Of a stretch of DNA of 64,000 nt, positions 34,256 through 47,500 are shown piece by piece; the first letter of the stretch is position 1; each line of letters opens with the position of its first letter. The notes under the pieces are model-generated. The model was given only the letters and a program-made list of their open reading frames with translations. It ran no database searches and had not been told where the DNA came from. This stretch comes from Paratinospora sagittata (lineage: Eukaryota > Streptophyta > Magnoliopsida > Ranunculales > Menispermaceae): the NCBI GenBank assembly GCA_035771175.1, contig CM069600.1, positions 2,323,501-2,387,500 of the forward strand, read 5' to 3'. The translations under genes and the position numbers were made by a program.

Positions 34256-34845
34256 GTGCGCTTGCACATCAAAGCTTAAAGTTTTGGGGTGGATTGCTTC
34301 CCATGGGAAGATGAACACAGGGGACAGATTGCAAAAAAGGTTTCCATATATGTGCTTATCTCCATATTGGTGTTACCTTTGTAGACAGGAGTTGGAGTCC
34401 GTGCGACACATATGTTGGCAATGCTCGTTCGCCAACGAGGTCTGGAGTAGATGGCGGTACCATTTCCCTATCATGAGTGATGATGATGCCGTGGAAGATG
34501 ACGTCAATATTTTCCCCTTTATGAACAATGTTCAATCATCATGGAAAGACCACTGGAAGGTGGTGTGTTTGGCAGTCCTGTGGGCTTTATGGAAGGAGTG
34601 GAACAAACATGTGTTTCATGATGAGTTTTATCCGACTGCCAAAGTGTGGGATAATTCTCACCTTTTAGCTTCATTTTGGGTTGCAAATAGTAATCTAACA
34701 AAAGGCTATGTATTGGGGGATTGGCTTAGAAGGTGGGGCAATTTTATAAATGCTTAGGGGTATGGGCAGGTTGGCAAGTTGATGTACAGATTTTTTTACT
34801 CTCTTACTTATAAATATATAATATAGTTTAGTTTATTTTAAAAAA
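34256..34845 (+). pseudogene. LINE zf-RVT fragment inside the satellite
   Basis: A 170-codon open frame carries the zinc-binding end of a plant LINE reverse transcriptase: VLGWIASHGKMNTGDRL, CYLCRQELESVRHICWQC, AVLWALWKEWNKHVF and GYVLGDWLRRWGNF. It ends near an A-rich tract (34838-34846). Although open, it has no start of its own and no N-terminal domains. It lies in the opposite direction to the LINE pieces on either side. Confidence 0.8.
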
Positions 34846-35283
34846 AATATTTTTCACGCCAAGTGAGACTTTCGTGTGCTTATATAAGCAAATTCCTAAT
34901 TATTACCCAAAATGGGACTATCGTGTACATATATAAAGAAATTCTTAAGAAAATTGTACTTTCGTGTGCTTGTATATATAAATTCGTAAACTTTTACCCC
35001 ACATGGGATTTTCGTGTGCTTATATAAACAAATTCCTAATTTTAAGCCGAAAATGAGCTCTCCTGTGAATTATATAAAAATTCATAATTTTCAACCTAAA
35101 TGGTCGACCATCGTTTGCTTATATACAAAAATTCATAATTTTCTCCTAATCGGAGTTTTATGTGTTTATATAAATAACTTCATGATTTTCACCCCAACTA
35201 GGACTTTAATGTGTTTATATACACAAAGTCCTAATTTTTAGCCTCATTGGGCTTTCATGTGCTTGTATAAACGTATTCCTAGT

Positions 35284-35468
35284 AGAGCAATCCTACATGG
35301 ATTGAAAACACTACACCAATTGCTACAAATCACTGCCACATCAACTTTTAACTTTAATACATAAAAACAACACATTTTTCAATAAAATTACAAATATGAT
35401 GTGGATGCTTGACACATAAGATTTGTAGCAATTGGTGTGGGAATTTCAATCTCTTAAGCATTTTTCTT
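35284..35468. mobile_element. MITE inserted in the satellite
   Basis: CACCAATTGCTACAAATC near 35313 faces GATTTGTAGCAATTGGTG near 35418. With the outer GGATTGAAAACAC and GGAATTTCAATCTC parts they form inverted ends of about 45 bases. The monomer pattern resumes on both sides. Confidence 0.7.
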
Positions 35469-36760
35469 CCTACGATTACCCTAAATAGGACTTTTGTGTA
35501 CTTTATATAAGTAATTTATATTTATCACACCAATTAGGACTTTCTTGTGCTTATATAAGCAAATTCATAATTTTTACCTAGAATGGGACTATTGTGTGCT
35601 TATATAAAAAAATTCATAATTTTCTCCCTAAATATATACACAAATTCGTAATTTTCTCCCAATCGGAGTTTTATGTGTTTGTATAAATAACTTCATGATT
35701 TTCACCCGAAATAGGACTTTCATGTGCTTATATACACAAATTCCTAGTTTTTAGCCTACTTGGGCTTTAATTTGCTTGTATAAACGTATTCCTAATTATT
35801 ACCCTAAATAGGACTTCCGATTACTTTATATAGGAAATTAATATTTTTCATATTAAGTGGGACTTTTGTGTGCTTATATAAGCAAATTCCTAATTTTTAC
35901 CCAAAATAGGACTAATGTGTACATAAAGAAATTCTTAATTTCTACCAAAAATTGTACTTTCGTATGCTTATAGAAAAAAATTCTTAATTTTTAGCCGAAA
36001 AGGGACTTTCGTGTAACTTCTGTAAAAATTCATAATTTTCACCCTAAATGGGACACTATCGTGTGGTACACAAATTTGTAATTTTCTCCCAATCGGAGTT
36101 TTAGGTGTCAATATAAATAATTTCAAAATGTTCACCCCAACTAGGACTTTCATGTGCTTATATACACAAATTCCAAATTTTTAGCCTAATTGGGCTTTAA
36201 TGTGCATGTATAAACATATTCCTAATTATTACCCTAAATAGAACATTTGTGTGCTTTATATAGGAAATTTATATTTTTCTTGCCAAGTGGGACTTTTGTG
36301 TCTAATTTTTAACCAAAATGGGACTATCGTGTACATATATAAAGAAATTCTTAATTTCTACCCAAAATTGTACTTTCGTGTGCTTATATAAATAAACTCG
36401 TAAATTTTTACCCCGAATGAGAGTTTCGTGTGGCTATATAAACAATTTCCTAATTTTTAGCCGAAAAGGGACTTTCGTGTGACTTATATAAGAATTCATA
36501 ATTTTCACCATAAATGGGACTATCGTGTGCTTATATACACAAATTCGTAATTTCCTCCCAATCGAAGTGTTATGTGTTTATATAAATAACTTCATGATTT
36601 TCACCCCAACTAGGAGTTTTATGTATTTATATATACAAATTCCTAATTTTTATCCTAGTTGGGCTTTCACGTGCTTGTATAAACGTATTTTAAATTATTA
36701 CCCTAAATATGACTTTTGAGTGCTTTATATAAGAAATTTATATTTTTCACACTAAGTGAG

Positions 36761-36942
36761 ATTTTTTTTTTATTTTTAGGTCAACGGGTATCAAGAATAT
36801 CATGGTTCCTACTAATCCCTTTGGGGTACGGCCACAAACACCTTTGGCCAACATAGTGGTGGGTGGCATGGTTCGGATTTGAACTCCCTCCCTTTAGGGT
36901 GAGTGTGCTTGCACTCAACCACTGAGCCAACCCACCGTTGGT
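36761..36942 (-). mobile_element. tRNA-derived SINE inserted in the satellite
   Basis: On the minus strand GGTGGGTTGGCTCAGTGGTT (box A region) is followed by GGGAGTTCAAATCC (box B). A T-run on the plus strand marks the tail. Satellite copies TCACACTAAGTGAGA and TCACACCAAGTGGGA on either side fit a target-site duplication. Confidence 0.78.
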
Positions 36943-39933
36943 TCACACCAAGTGGGACTTACGAGTCCTAACATAGGAAAATTCCTAATTTTTACCCAAA
37001 ATGGGACTATCGTGCACACATATATAAAGAAATTCATAATTTCTACCCAAAATTGTACTTTCGTGCGCTTATATACATAAATTCGTAAATTTTTACCCCA
37101 AATGGGAGTTTCCTGTGCTTATATAAAAAAATTCCTAATTTTTAGCCTAAAAGAGACTTTCGTGTGACTTATGTAAGAATTCATAATTTTCACCTTAAAT
37201 GAGACTATCGTGTGCTTATATACACAAATTCATAATTTTCTTCCAATCAAAATTTTATGTGTTTATATAAATAACTTCATAATTTTTACTCCAACTAGGA
37301 CTTCCTTGCGCTTATATACTCAAATTCCTAATTTTTAGCCTAATTGAGCTTTCATGTGTTTGTATAAACGTATTCCTAATCATTACTCTAAATAGGACTT
37401 TCGATTACTTGATATAGGAAATTTATATTTTTCACATTAAGTGGGACTTTTGTGTGCTCATATAAGCAAATTCCTAATTTTTACTCAAAATAGGACTATC
37501 GTGTACATATATAAAGAAATTCTTAATTTCTACCCAAAATAGTACTTTCGCGTGCTTGTATACATAAATTCCTAAACTTTTACCCCGAATGGGAGTTTCG
37601 TGTGTTTATATAAACAAATTCTTAATTTTTAGCCGAAAAGGGACCTTCGTGTGCTTGTATAAACGTATTCCTAACTATTACCCTAAATAGAACTTTCATG
37701 TGCTTTATATAAGAAATTTATATTTTTCACACCAAGTGGGACTTTTGTGTGCTTATATAAGAAAATTCCTAATTTTTACCCAAAATTGTACTTTCGTGTG
37801 CTTATATACATAATTTAGTAAATCTTTACCCCGAATGAGAGTTTTTTGTGCTTATATCAATAAATTTCTAATTTTTAGCCTAAAAGGAACTTTCATGTGA
37901 CTTATATAAGAACTCATAATTTTCACCTAAATGGGACTATTGTGTGCTTATATACAAAAATTCGTAATTTTCTCCCAATCAGAGTTTTATGTGTTTATAT
38001 AAATAACTTCATGATTTTCACCCCAACTAGAACTTTCATGTGCTTATACACACAAATTTCTAATTTTTAGCCTAATTGGGCTTTTAAGTGATTTTATAAA
38101 TGTACTCTTAATTATTACCTTAAATAGGACTTTCGTGTGAGTTATATAAGAAAATTGTATTTTTCATACCACGTGGGACTTTTGTGTGCTTATACAAGCA
38201 AATTTCTAATTTTCACCCAAAATGGGACTATGGTGAACATATATAAAGAAATTCTTAATTTCTACCAAAAATCGTACTTTTGTGTGCTTATATACATAAT
38301 TTCATAAATTTTACCCCGAATGAGAGTTTTGTGTGCTTATATCAACAAATTCCTAAATTTTAGCCTAAAAGGGACTTTCGTGTGACTTATATAAGAATTC
38401 ATAATTTTTACCCTAAATGGGACTATCATGTGCTTATATACACAAATTCGTAATTTTCTCCAAATAGGAGTTATATGTGTTTATATAAATAACTTCATGA
38501 TTTTCACCACAACTAGGACTTTCACGTGCTTATATACAAAAATTCCTAATTTTTAGTCTAATTGGGCTTTCATGTGTTCGTATGAACGTATTCCTAATTT
38601 TTACTCTAAATAAGACTTTCGTGTGCTTATATAAAAAATTTATAATTTTCAGCCCAAGTAGGTCTTTCTTGTATTTATATAAGAAAATTCCTAATTTTTA
38701 TCCAAAGTAGGACTATCGTGTTCATATATAAAGAAATTCATAAATTTTACCCAAGAATGAACTTTCGTATGAACAAAAAATTTCTAATTTCAAGCCTAAA
38801 TGGGGTGATTGCATGCTTATACAAATAAATTCATAATATTCACCCCAAATTGGAATTTCGTGTGCTTATATACACAACTTCATGATTTTCATTTCAAACT
38901 GGACTTTCGTGCGCCTAAATACACAAAGTCCTAATTTTTACTGTAAATGGAAATTTCGTGTGCTGATATAAGGAAATTCATGATTTTTATTGTAAAGGGG
39001 CTTTCATGTGCTTATATAAGAAATAATTCATGATTTTCACCGAGGTGAGACTTTTATGTGCTCATCTAAACAAATTTTTAATTTTTACCTTAAATTGGAT
39101 AATTGTGTGCTTATAGAAAAACATTCCTAATTTCTACCCGCAAGAGGGTTTTCATATGCTTATGTACACAAATTCCTTATTTTCTCCCTAAATTGGACTT
39201 TCGTGTGCTTATATAAAACACTTCCAAATTTCTACAACAAAATGGGACTTTCGTGTGCTATAGAACCAAATTCATAAATTTTACACTAATATGTGACTGT
39301 TGTACGCGTATGTAAAACAACTCCTAATTGTTACCAAAATACGACTTTTGAGTACTTATATAAATAAATTTCTAATTTTTACTCCAAATGGGACTATCGT
39401 GTACATATATAAAGAAATTCCTGATTTCTACACATAATGAAATTTTAGTGTGCTTATATACATAAATTCGTAAAGTTTTACCCGTAATATTACTTCATGT
39501 GCTTATGTAAACAAATTCCTAATTTTTTGCCTAAAAGGGACTTTCGTGTCATTTGTATAAGAAATTCATAATTTTCACCCCATGTGGGACTTATGTGAGC
39601 TTATATAAAAAAAATCTTAATTTTCATCATAAATGGGCGTGTGCTCATATACACAAATTCGTAATTTTCTTCCAATTGGAGTTTTATGTGTTTATATAAA
39701 TAACTTCGTAATTTTCACCCCAACTAGGACTTTTATGTGCTTATATACACAAATTTCTAATTTTTAGCCTAATTGGGCTTTCATGTGCTTGTATAAACGT
39801 ATTCCTAATTATTACACAAATTTAAATGGGACTTTTGTGTGCTTATATAAGCAAATTCCTAATTTTTACCCAAAATGAGATTATCGTGTACCTATATAAA
39901 GAAATTCATAAATTTTACCTAATATTGTACTTT

Positions 39934-40310
39934 CCAAAACATTATTTTTAGACCTCTGGAGGTAGAAAAGGGTGTCATTTGCATATTGCAAATGAGACAC
40001 TTCAACATCTTTAGCACCCACCTTAAACCCCTTGACAATAGAAAATCAACAAGCCTTGTCCATCATTCTTCCTAAACCATCAGTCCACCTTAAAGACAAC
40101 ATCCTCCTTGTGATGGTTTCGATAGTCTTCCACCGCCTCATTAGCCATCAATACAACATCCAAAATTTGTCTTTTTTTAATGATCCTAGAGGAAGTATAA
40201 ATGTTGCAGGATATTTTTCTTGGACATCTACCAAGATTGTGAATATCATTATGAGGAGAGTGCATATATGTTCTTGGACATATTTTAATCCTAGTAAATA
40301 GTAATAGTGT
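39934..40310 (-). pseudogene. LINE reverse transcriptase, central part
   Basis: Minus-strand codons read LDVVLMANEAVEDYRNHHKE and DVVFKVD, then after an internal deletion GFKVGAKDVEVSHLQYANDT and LFYLQRSKNNV. This is the palm of an L1-type reverse transcriptase, with the catalytic box changed to YANDT from the usual FADDT. It stops at the satellite edge. Confidence 0.8.
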
Positions 40311-41400
40311 TCAAAATTGGCGAACCATGATAATTAGGTGGTGTTTAGTAACACTCCTTACAACCTTCAAAAATAACTTAGTAAAATTTCACTTTTTGGT
40401 CGCTAACAAAATACGTCATAGCTTTTCTTTTCTCTTTTTTTTTTTTTTTTCATTTCATTACATTAGAGCTTAAACGTCTACTATAAATAAATGTTCATGT
40501 TATTTTAGATGTAGGGGTAAATAGAATTACCAAACAGGCCGTTAATGTCTCTACTAGTTGAAATGCCTTTGTTGTTTTCTTCCATTTCCGTGCCTCTTTA
40601 ATTTCATAGAATTTTTTGTTTTTGAAGAGAGGATTTCAAAGAATTCAAGCTTAGGAGGATGTACCTACCATCTTCAATCTTACAAATCTGATGATCCCTC
40701 CTAAACCAACTCCTCCCCCTTTTCCTCACAAAATAAATTGTCAAATTGCTTCTCAATCTTTCTTTTAGCTCGTCTTCTTTCATTAAGAATTTTCAATGCT
40801 TGCTTTTAGTGCATGATCCTTACAAAATAAATTGTGAAACTTGCGTCTCCATCTTTCTTATATCTCACATTCTTTCATTAATAATCTCTGATCCTCACTT
40901 TTAGTGCATTTTCCTTACAAAATAACTTGTGAAAATTGCTTCTCCATCTTTCTTTTATCTAGACTTTTGCCATCAAGAATCCCTGATCCTCAGTGCACGC
41001 AACAATCTAGGTCCATTCTGTTCTGCTCTCAGACTCTAATTCTTACAACTTTGTATACACCCATCTCATTTTGTCTAGCGTCCAACTTATGATGACATAG
41101 GCCATTGAGTTCGCATCAATCACATCTGTTTTAGTGTTTTTTTTCCCAGTATTTGTGAACTTGTTAAAGCTTCTATGTACGCTGTTTGGACTATTTCATT
41201 CCACCAAGTTTCCTTAATGATCGCACTCTCATTGCAGTTGTTTCTTCTCAAAAATGTCAATATTTCCTCCTAGAATTGAGCCATTTAGTATCTATCCCCA
41301 AACACCCCTGCTCCAATTCATTTTGAAGATCTAATAAGATGGTTGTCCATTTTATGTACCAAAGAAGACCTATGCAAAACAAATACTCAAATATCGATAA
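40311..41400. other. Sequence left of the ArfGAP gene, no gene
   Basis: The missing last exons of the ArfGAP-C2 gene were sought here on the minus strand and not found. Segments AATAAATTGTGAAACTTGCG and AATAACTTGTGAAAATTGCT (near 40825 and 40919), with CATCTTTCTTTTATCTC-like neighbours, show a short local repeat of about 95 bases, copied three times from 40733. Confidence 0.45.
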
Positions 41401-41555
41401 GGTTCCAGCATGATTCATTTTCTAAGTTGGAATAGTAAAGAATATGCAAAAGCTGATTTCAACAAAGATGCAGAATTCAAGTACAAAACGAAAACAATGA
41501 AAGAGGTCATGCCTGCAGATAAGAACAATTAGAATCCAAGATTTATACAACTCAC

Positions 41556-44500
41556 CAGTTTCACTGCGCCGTAGGTCTGAGGAACTGAAAGCATGAGATC
41601 CTTGTCCCACACAGGATTCAAGTTGCTCTGTACTACATGTGTCTGGACCCTCTACAAGAAACAGATGCCAAAGATATTCATCATTTTTTTGACAGGATAT
41701 GTACAAATTTTATTAAATACAATAATTTACAGCTGCCATAGATACTCATTATGAAAACCAGAGAAGAGAGAGAAGTTGCAGCCTAATTAGACCCAATTAG
41801 AAGACAGTGTCATCTAATCATTTGAGTTTTTATAGAAATAATCAGGATTGGCATGGCAGCGAAAATCCTGAAACAGATTATCACACACACCTCATCTGGT
41901 CAGTTTTCTGCTGAACAGTTCCTCAAGGTAGTAGCCACTTAAAGTTAGATTCCGTTCTTTTGGAACTTGTATACATCTATAAAAACACCCATTATAGACC
42001 ACCCTTATGACTAACAAATAGGATAAGACATGAAATTTAGAATTTCTGTGACTAACCTGCTGTCCAAGAGTCAGGACAACATAAGGATCACTTGATAACA
42101 TATCCCTAATAGCTAAATTTGTTCCCTTGATCACTTTGACCTTCAGCAATCCAATGAATTCAACCATGCCTTCCTGAAAAAAGTCCAAAATGAAAAGGAT
42201 CAATACAATCTGGAAGAAACACTTAGTAGATAGATGATGCTTAATGCTGTGAAAGTATTCAGAATGCATGAATAATTTTACAATAACATTGTAGCATTCG
42301 AGCTTTTCATATGAATATCCAAGTCTAGCATGGAATTCTGACTATGTATGTACATTCTGTGCAAAGATAACGCCAGTAAATTCTTCACACGAAAGGCACC
42401 TGTGTTGCTTTTAGATGGTTCTAAGACCAAACATTGACTTAGTAGAGAGAAAGGTTTAAGGACAAGGTGGGTAAAGTACACTTTGGTCTTTGTTGAGTCC
42501 AGTTTAGTGGAGTTGAAAATTTGAAACCTTCATCAACATATGCCATTAGAAGAACTGCCTATTCATCAAAAGCACTATGGAACCTTGTCATCCAGATATT
42601 TGAAAGAAAGCTTTTTAATATTTCTTTGCTCAGTCTAAGGGAAGAAGATGGGAAAATGACAAAAAGCATTCTCTAGTAGTCCTGTTTGTAATTTGTTTTT
42701 CATTGTGTTTCAAAGTGCAGTGACAAAAGGTTGGAATGGTTGACCTATATAATTTTGATGGAAAATAGACAATCTTTCAGGTAATAATTTAGAGGAATAG
42801 TCCTGAGAAATGAAGACTTGATGTTACGATATCCCAAAGCCATATATCTTCTTTAATTGGAGGGTAGCCTTCCAATCTACGTACTGGTCAGTTCATCCAA
42901 GCTATATGGTTTCCTTTCACTATGGCTGGGGATCATAGATTTGCAAGTGATCAAAGGAATTTTCTAAAATTCTTTTCACTGTCATGGACAAGGTAGAGAT
43001 ATTTGTTTTTAGAAGATGGGTGGCATAACTGTACAAGGATTCCGGTTCCTTTGTATCTCCCATGGCAAGGATCATGTGATTAAGTCTTATAAAATAGGGA
43101 AGGAAGATGTTTCAAGTTATTTTGGTTTTGTAAAGAGTTGAATGATTGGAAAATTTCAGGTTGTAGCAATTTTTTGTTCCTACGTATTCCTAGGCTGTCC
43201 ACTCTTCTTAGTAGAAGGTAAAAAACCAGTATTACTTAATGACTTTTGAAGATCCAAAATTACAATTCCTACTATGATGACATTCCTTTCTTTCCACTTA
43301 ATTAACCAAAGAAGAATTTTACTACTTCCCACTCCCCCTCTTTACTCAACTATATAAAGAAAAGGGTAGAAAACAAAAACCAAATGAGGGGAATTAGTAT
43401 TAGCCATTAATGACTTACTGTAGGAGAAGGAAGGTTTGCCAACAAGCCTTGATATAGCAGTAATATGGATCTCATCTTTTTTGAAGATTAGGTATTTTTT
43501 AAGTTTCTTTCATTAAACATACTTTTAGGTACTCTAAAGATATTTTAGTCATTTCTTTTTGATAAATCCGTAAATGTAAGGTAATTTAGGTGTAATGTTT
43601 TTACTCCACAGTATTTGGTTAAGTCAGATCAATTTATACACACATATGTGTAGGGGAAAATTTGCAATTTCTATATTTTGTCTGGCTCTTCTTCTCATTC
43701 TTTGGTCAAGGCTTGAAGTCTTGCAGAAAAGGCTCCCTAGTAGCTATCTTCCATGTCTGTAGCAGCTATCTTTCTTGCATAATGCCCCAATCTCTTCATT
43801 CCTTACCACTTCTGGGTGGAGGCCACTTTCCTTCACTTGCGTGGGAATTTGACATGTAGAAAAGAAATTGAAGTAGGATCTTTGTTGGGCATAATTCAAC
43901 AAGCCCTCTCATCAGGAGAGGAAGGGGTGTTTGGTTTGTAGACTCGTCATGGACCTTCACAACCAAGTCATTCTTTTCCCATCTCATAAAATGTCATAAT
44001 CGCCCATCCTTACCTCACCATATCACCATCTTGAAAGCTCATGTATCATCCAAGGTCAACGTTTTGGGATGGCTTATTGCCCGAGGTAAGCTTAACATTG
44101 CAGACATGCTACGAAAGAGATTTCTTCACGAGGCCATTTCCCCTTATCGGTGTTGTTTTTGCAAGGACGTGGGGTTATTGCCCATGGCTACGTTTGCACT
44201 CATTGTGCAATCAAGAGGAAGGTTAGAGAAAAATGGAAAGAACATTAGCCCATTTGCCCCTACTGGCCCAGAAGTGATGGTGATTTAATTTCCCTCCCAA
44301 TCAATGGGAGCATTCCTTCAAAGGTGAAAAATTACCGAGCAGTGCTTCTCTTCGTAATTCTTCAAAGCATACGAAATGAAAGGAATTAAAGAATCTTTAA
44401 AAAGGAGTGCAAGGATGCCATGGTTGTTTGGGGATAATTATCTCTTCTTGGCTTCTAATGGGTGCTAGTTTGTAAATTCTCAAAAGGTTACAACCTTAAT

Positions 44501-47500
44501 GAGTAGTGTAGAGGTTAGAGCCCTCTGGTAAATAGCTTTTAGGGGGTAGCCTTAGGAGAATTTATTGTCCACCTATAGTGACCATAGGCTTCCATTTGTA
44601 TATTCTCTAGTTTTATTTATATATTTTGTTTCTTCTCAAAAAAAATTATAAATCTTTAAATTTATTAACTAGAGTTAACAATTTAAAAATTTTGAAAAAT
44701 GATTCTCAATACAACTTAGATAAGTTCTAGTTCAAATGTTACTAGACCTAGGAGGCAAATGGGCTTTCTAGACAGGTAGGGAAGGAAAGGTTGGCATATA
44801 CTATGTGCCACATACAAGGAATAAGATGTTTTACTTATAGCTCATCCCTTAGACTCCACATGATCAAGTAAATTATGTAAGAAAAAAAAAAAGTAGCAAC
44901 CATATACATACCGTTTTCTTTGATGAATCCGAACTTCGAAAACTATCCAGAATTCTTCTTGAAAGGCTAGATTGGAGGGAGCTCTTTCCAGACGTAATCC
45001 GCAAGCTTGGTTTCAAAAATGCTTGAAGCTCATATTTAGATCTGAGCCAAAGCATGAACAAAGAGACATTAGTAATCATTGTAATGACCTTAACAAGATT
45101 AATTCACTTTTTATTTCTACCCAAGCGTACATATAAAATTGCTCCATTGGTCAAGCCAATTCCTCAACTAGGCATAAAATAGTCACGAGAAACACAAGGT
45201 TTACAAGGCCAAAAGTAATTTGACAAACAGATAAGACAGATGCAAAAAATGATTGTCCACAAGATGCATCCAAACCATGGCATGTCCAAAAGGCTACAAT
45301 CAATTAGTTTCCAAGACAAAAAGAACCATATGCGGCACAAGTACGAACATAAGCATTTGCATCACCATGGACAAGAAACAATTCACAGGATGGATTTCAT
45401 TGTCATATATGTAGTCTCCAATGGCCATAAATTTTCACCAATAATATATCACACCTGATAAACGTCTGACGTTCGTCATGGCTCGATTCTGGTCTAGGCT
45501 TAACAAATCCCTCAGGAAGAAAAGCCTCATAGATTGCATTAGCAGAAGAATTTCCACCCACCTCAACCATGGATTCAATTTCATCATCAGACCAATCATC
45601 CAATGTCACAGATAAAACCTGAACAATGCCAATCAAAAAGTAGGATTGTTCAGAATGCACTTAGTCTTGAGGTATTGGAAGAAACTTAAAGTGGTCAAAC
45701 CTTCTTTGAGTCCATCTTAATATGGCAGTGCAAGAATGAATACCATTAACGACGATAAAAGATTCCAAAAATAGGCTAAACATATTTGTGACACAGTAAG
45801 AAATAGAAAAATGGTAAATTAAGTGTTTGTAATCTAAGCTTTGAGTGCTATAGAATGAAACTATTCTAATTTAAACAACTTGGTTCAAATCTGAAAACAG
45901 ACTCTCAATTAGTGCAGGGTAAGGTTGCATACATTGTCCTTTCCCCACACCCCTGCAATGACGGAAGCATCATGCACTGGGTACACCCCTTTTATGTATA
46001 CTTGTGAGTCGTGGCTCATTTCCAAGGGTAGATCTGTCATTGAATTGATCCATAACGGGTAAATACAAAGAAAACCAAACCAACTACAAGCCAATAGCCC
46101 TCTTGTAACCAACACAATCTTTAGAAGGTTTCCATGTTTTGGTTCCAACTGTTCAAACAAAATCAATGGATTAGATAAATGCTCGTTTGAATAGGCCAAA
46201 AGCCTACTTATTAGGAGAACCTCAACATCATGCCATCCTACAACCTACAAGACTTGGTCCTTAAATATTTCCAACTTAATTAGTTGCAAGGAAAGGAAGA
46301 TGATGAAAAAGAAAAGCAAAACAAGATTTTGTATGAACTTATAAATAAGAATTCCACAAAAGCTACCTTTGAAATATGTGTACCAAGGCTTCTGTGCACG
46401 CCACAACATTTTAAGCATATAAATACTCCAATATTGGCTGACCTGGGAAGGCATTAAAATGATGCTTTAGAACAAGTAAGTTTTTAAAACCTATATAGTA
46501 TAGCACAACAACACATCATTAGTTGTATAAGAACTAAGAAGTAAGTATTAGGAAGCATAAGAACTAAGAAATTTTCCAACTTAAAATCCAACATAGGTTG
46601 GGAAGGTTCACTCCACAAACTGAAAAGGCATGGCTTTTCCTTAAGGAAGCATCCTGTCTATGCATGACATTCTTATTTAAAGCGATATTCTAAAGCTCTA
46701 GCCAAGGTAAAACACTAAGGCTTAATCTTGACTTCTAGATTAACTTGCTGTAATCCACAAACCTGTTTATCTCTCAATTCTCTCCCCTATCCATATTAAA
46801 ATTAGTTGTATTTAATGATATCTTTGATTAAGTTAATATGTCCATTTAGGGCCCTTTTATTTACAACAAAAAAAAAAACCTTGCCAATTGATCTTTCTCT
46901 CTAGACCATTATAAGTTTCTTCTAATTCGATACAGATAATATGACATGTTTCCACTTCGTTGCAGTTCAAGGAACCCAAAAAAGAGAAATGATGAAAAGA
47001 AATTAATTCCACAAAAATTCAAAAACAATTAAATATGTGGTTTGGCATTTTGCTTATGTCTATGAGAAAACAAAATGAGAAGATTTCAACATCAAGAAGA
47101 ATATTACAATGATTTTGGCTCTCAAATTGTTGCCCAACACACCACGCCTCACCTCTCTCTCACACACACCCCAGAAAACAAAAAACTAGCACATATCTCT
47201 AACAAGATCAAATTGGATCCCACCAAGTGAAACTACGTCAAGATTGGAAGCAGGACTAGGTCAAGATCATGGCATTACCAAGTTAAATGAGTCCAAAATT
47301 CAACCCACAAAAAAGACATCTCCACCTTAGCTCAAATGTCCTCATCCTTATCATCAAAACAACAAATTCAACATGCTCCAATTACACAAACCCCCTAAGG
47401 GATCTCAAATATAGCAATAAAGAGAAATCAAGTTCAGGCAGTGCATAAACTTAGCCACTGCTTTAGAGAAGCCAATCAACCTATGGATTGGCTATCGGCA

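Larger units (their letters stand above)
34128..39933. repeat. Satellite array of ~49-bp monomers in a ten-monomer higher-order repeat
   Basis: Monomers follow the pattern GGACTTTCGTGTGCTTATAT, then AA-AAATTCCTAATTTTTA, then CCC-AAAT, about 49-50 bases each, roughly 95-100 copies. Ten distinguishable types recur in a fixed order, giving a higher-order unit of about 486 bases. For example the variant ATCGTGTACATATATAAAG recurs near 37010, 37497, 38228, 38712, 39391 and 39880, with gaps of 484-489 or odd multiples. The variant CCCAATCGGAGTTTTATGTG marks another slot. Monomers at 34128-34236 run in the opposite direction. The array is interrupted by a LINE tail, a MITE and a SINE. It matches no family I know. 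Confidence 0.92.

Noticed and set aside
34245..34757. 170-codon open reading frame that looks like an intact gene
   Set aside because: Its content is the zinc-binding C-terminal part of a LINE reverse transcriptase (CYLCRQELESVRHICWQC), without the N-terminal domains, and it lies in a satellite.
35014..36719. Short proteins of the type MCLYTQIPNF repeated along the array
   Set aside because: They arise from the monomer sequence. The frame rotates with each ~49-base unit, so coding is not maintained.
34128..39933. CRISPR-like array
   Set aside because: The units are contiguous diverged monomers without alternating constant repeats and unique spacers, in a plant nuclear genome.
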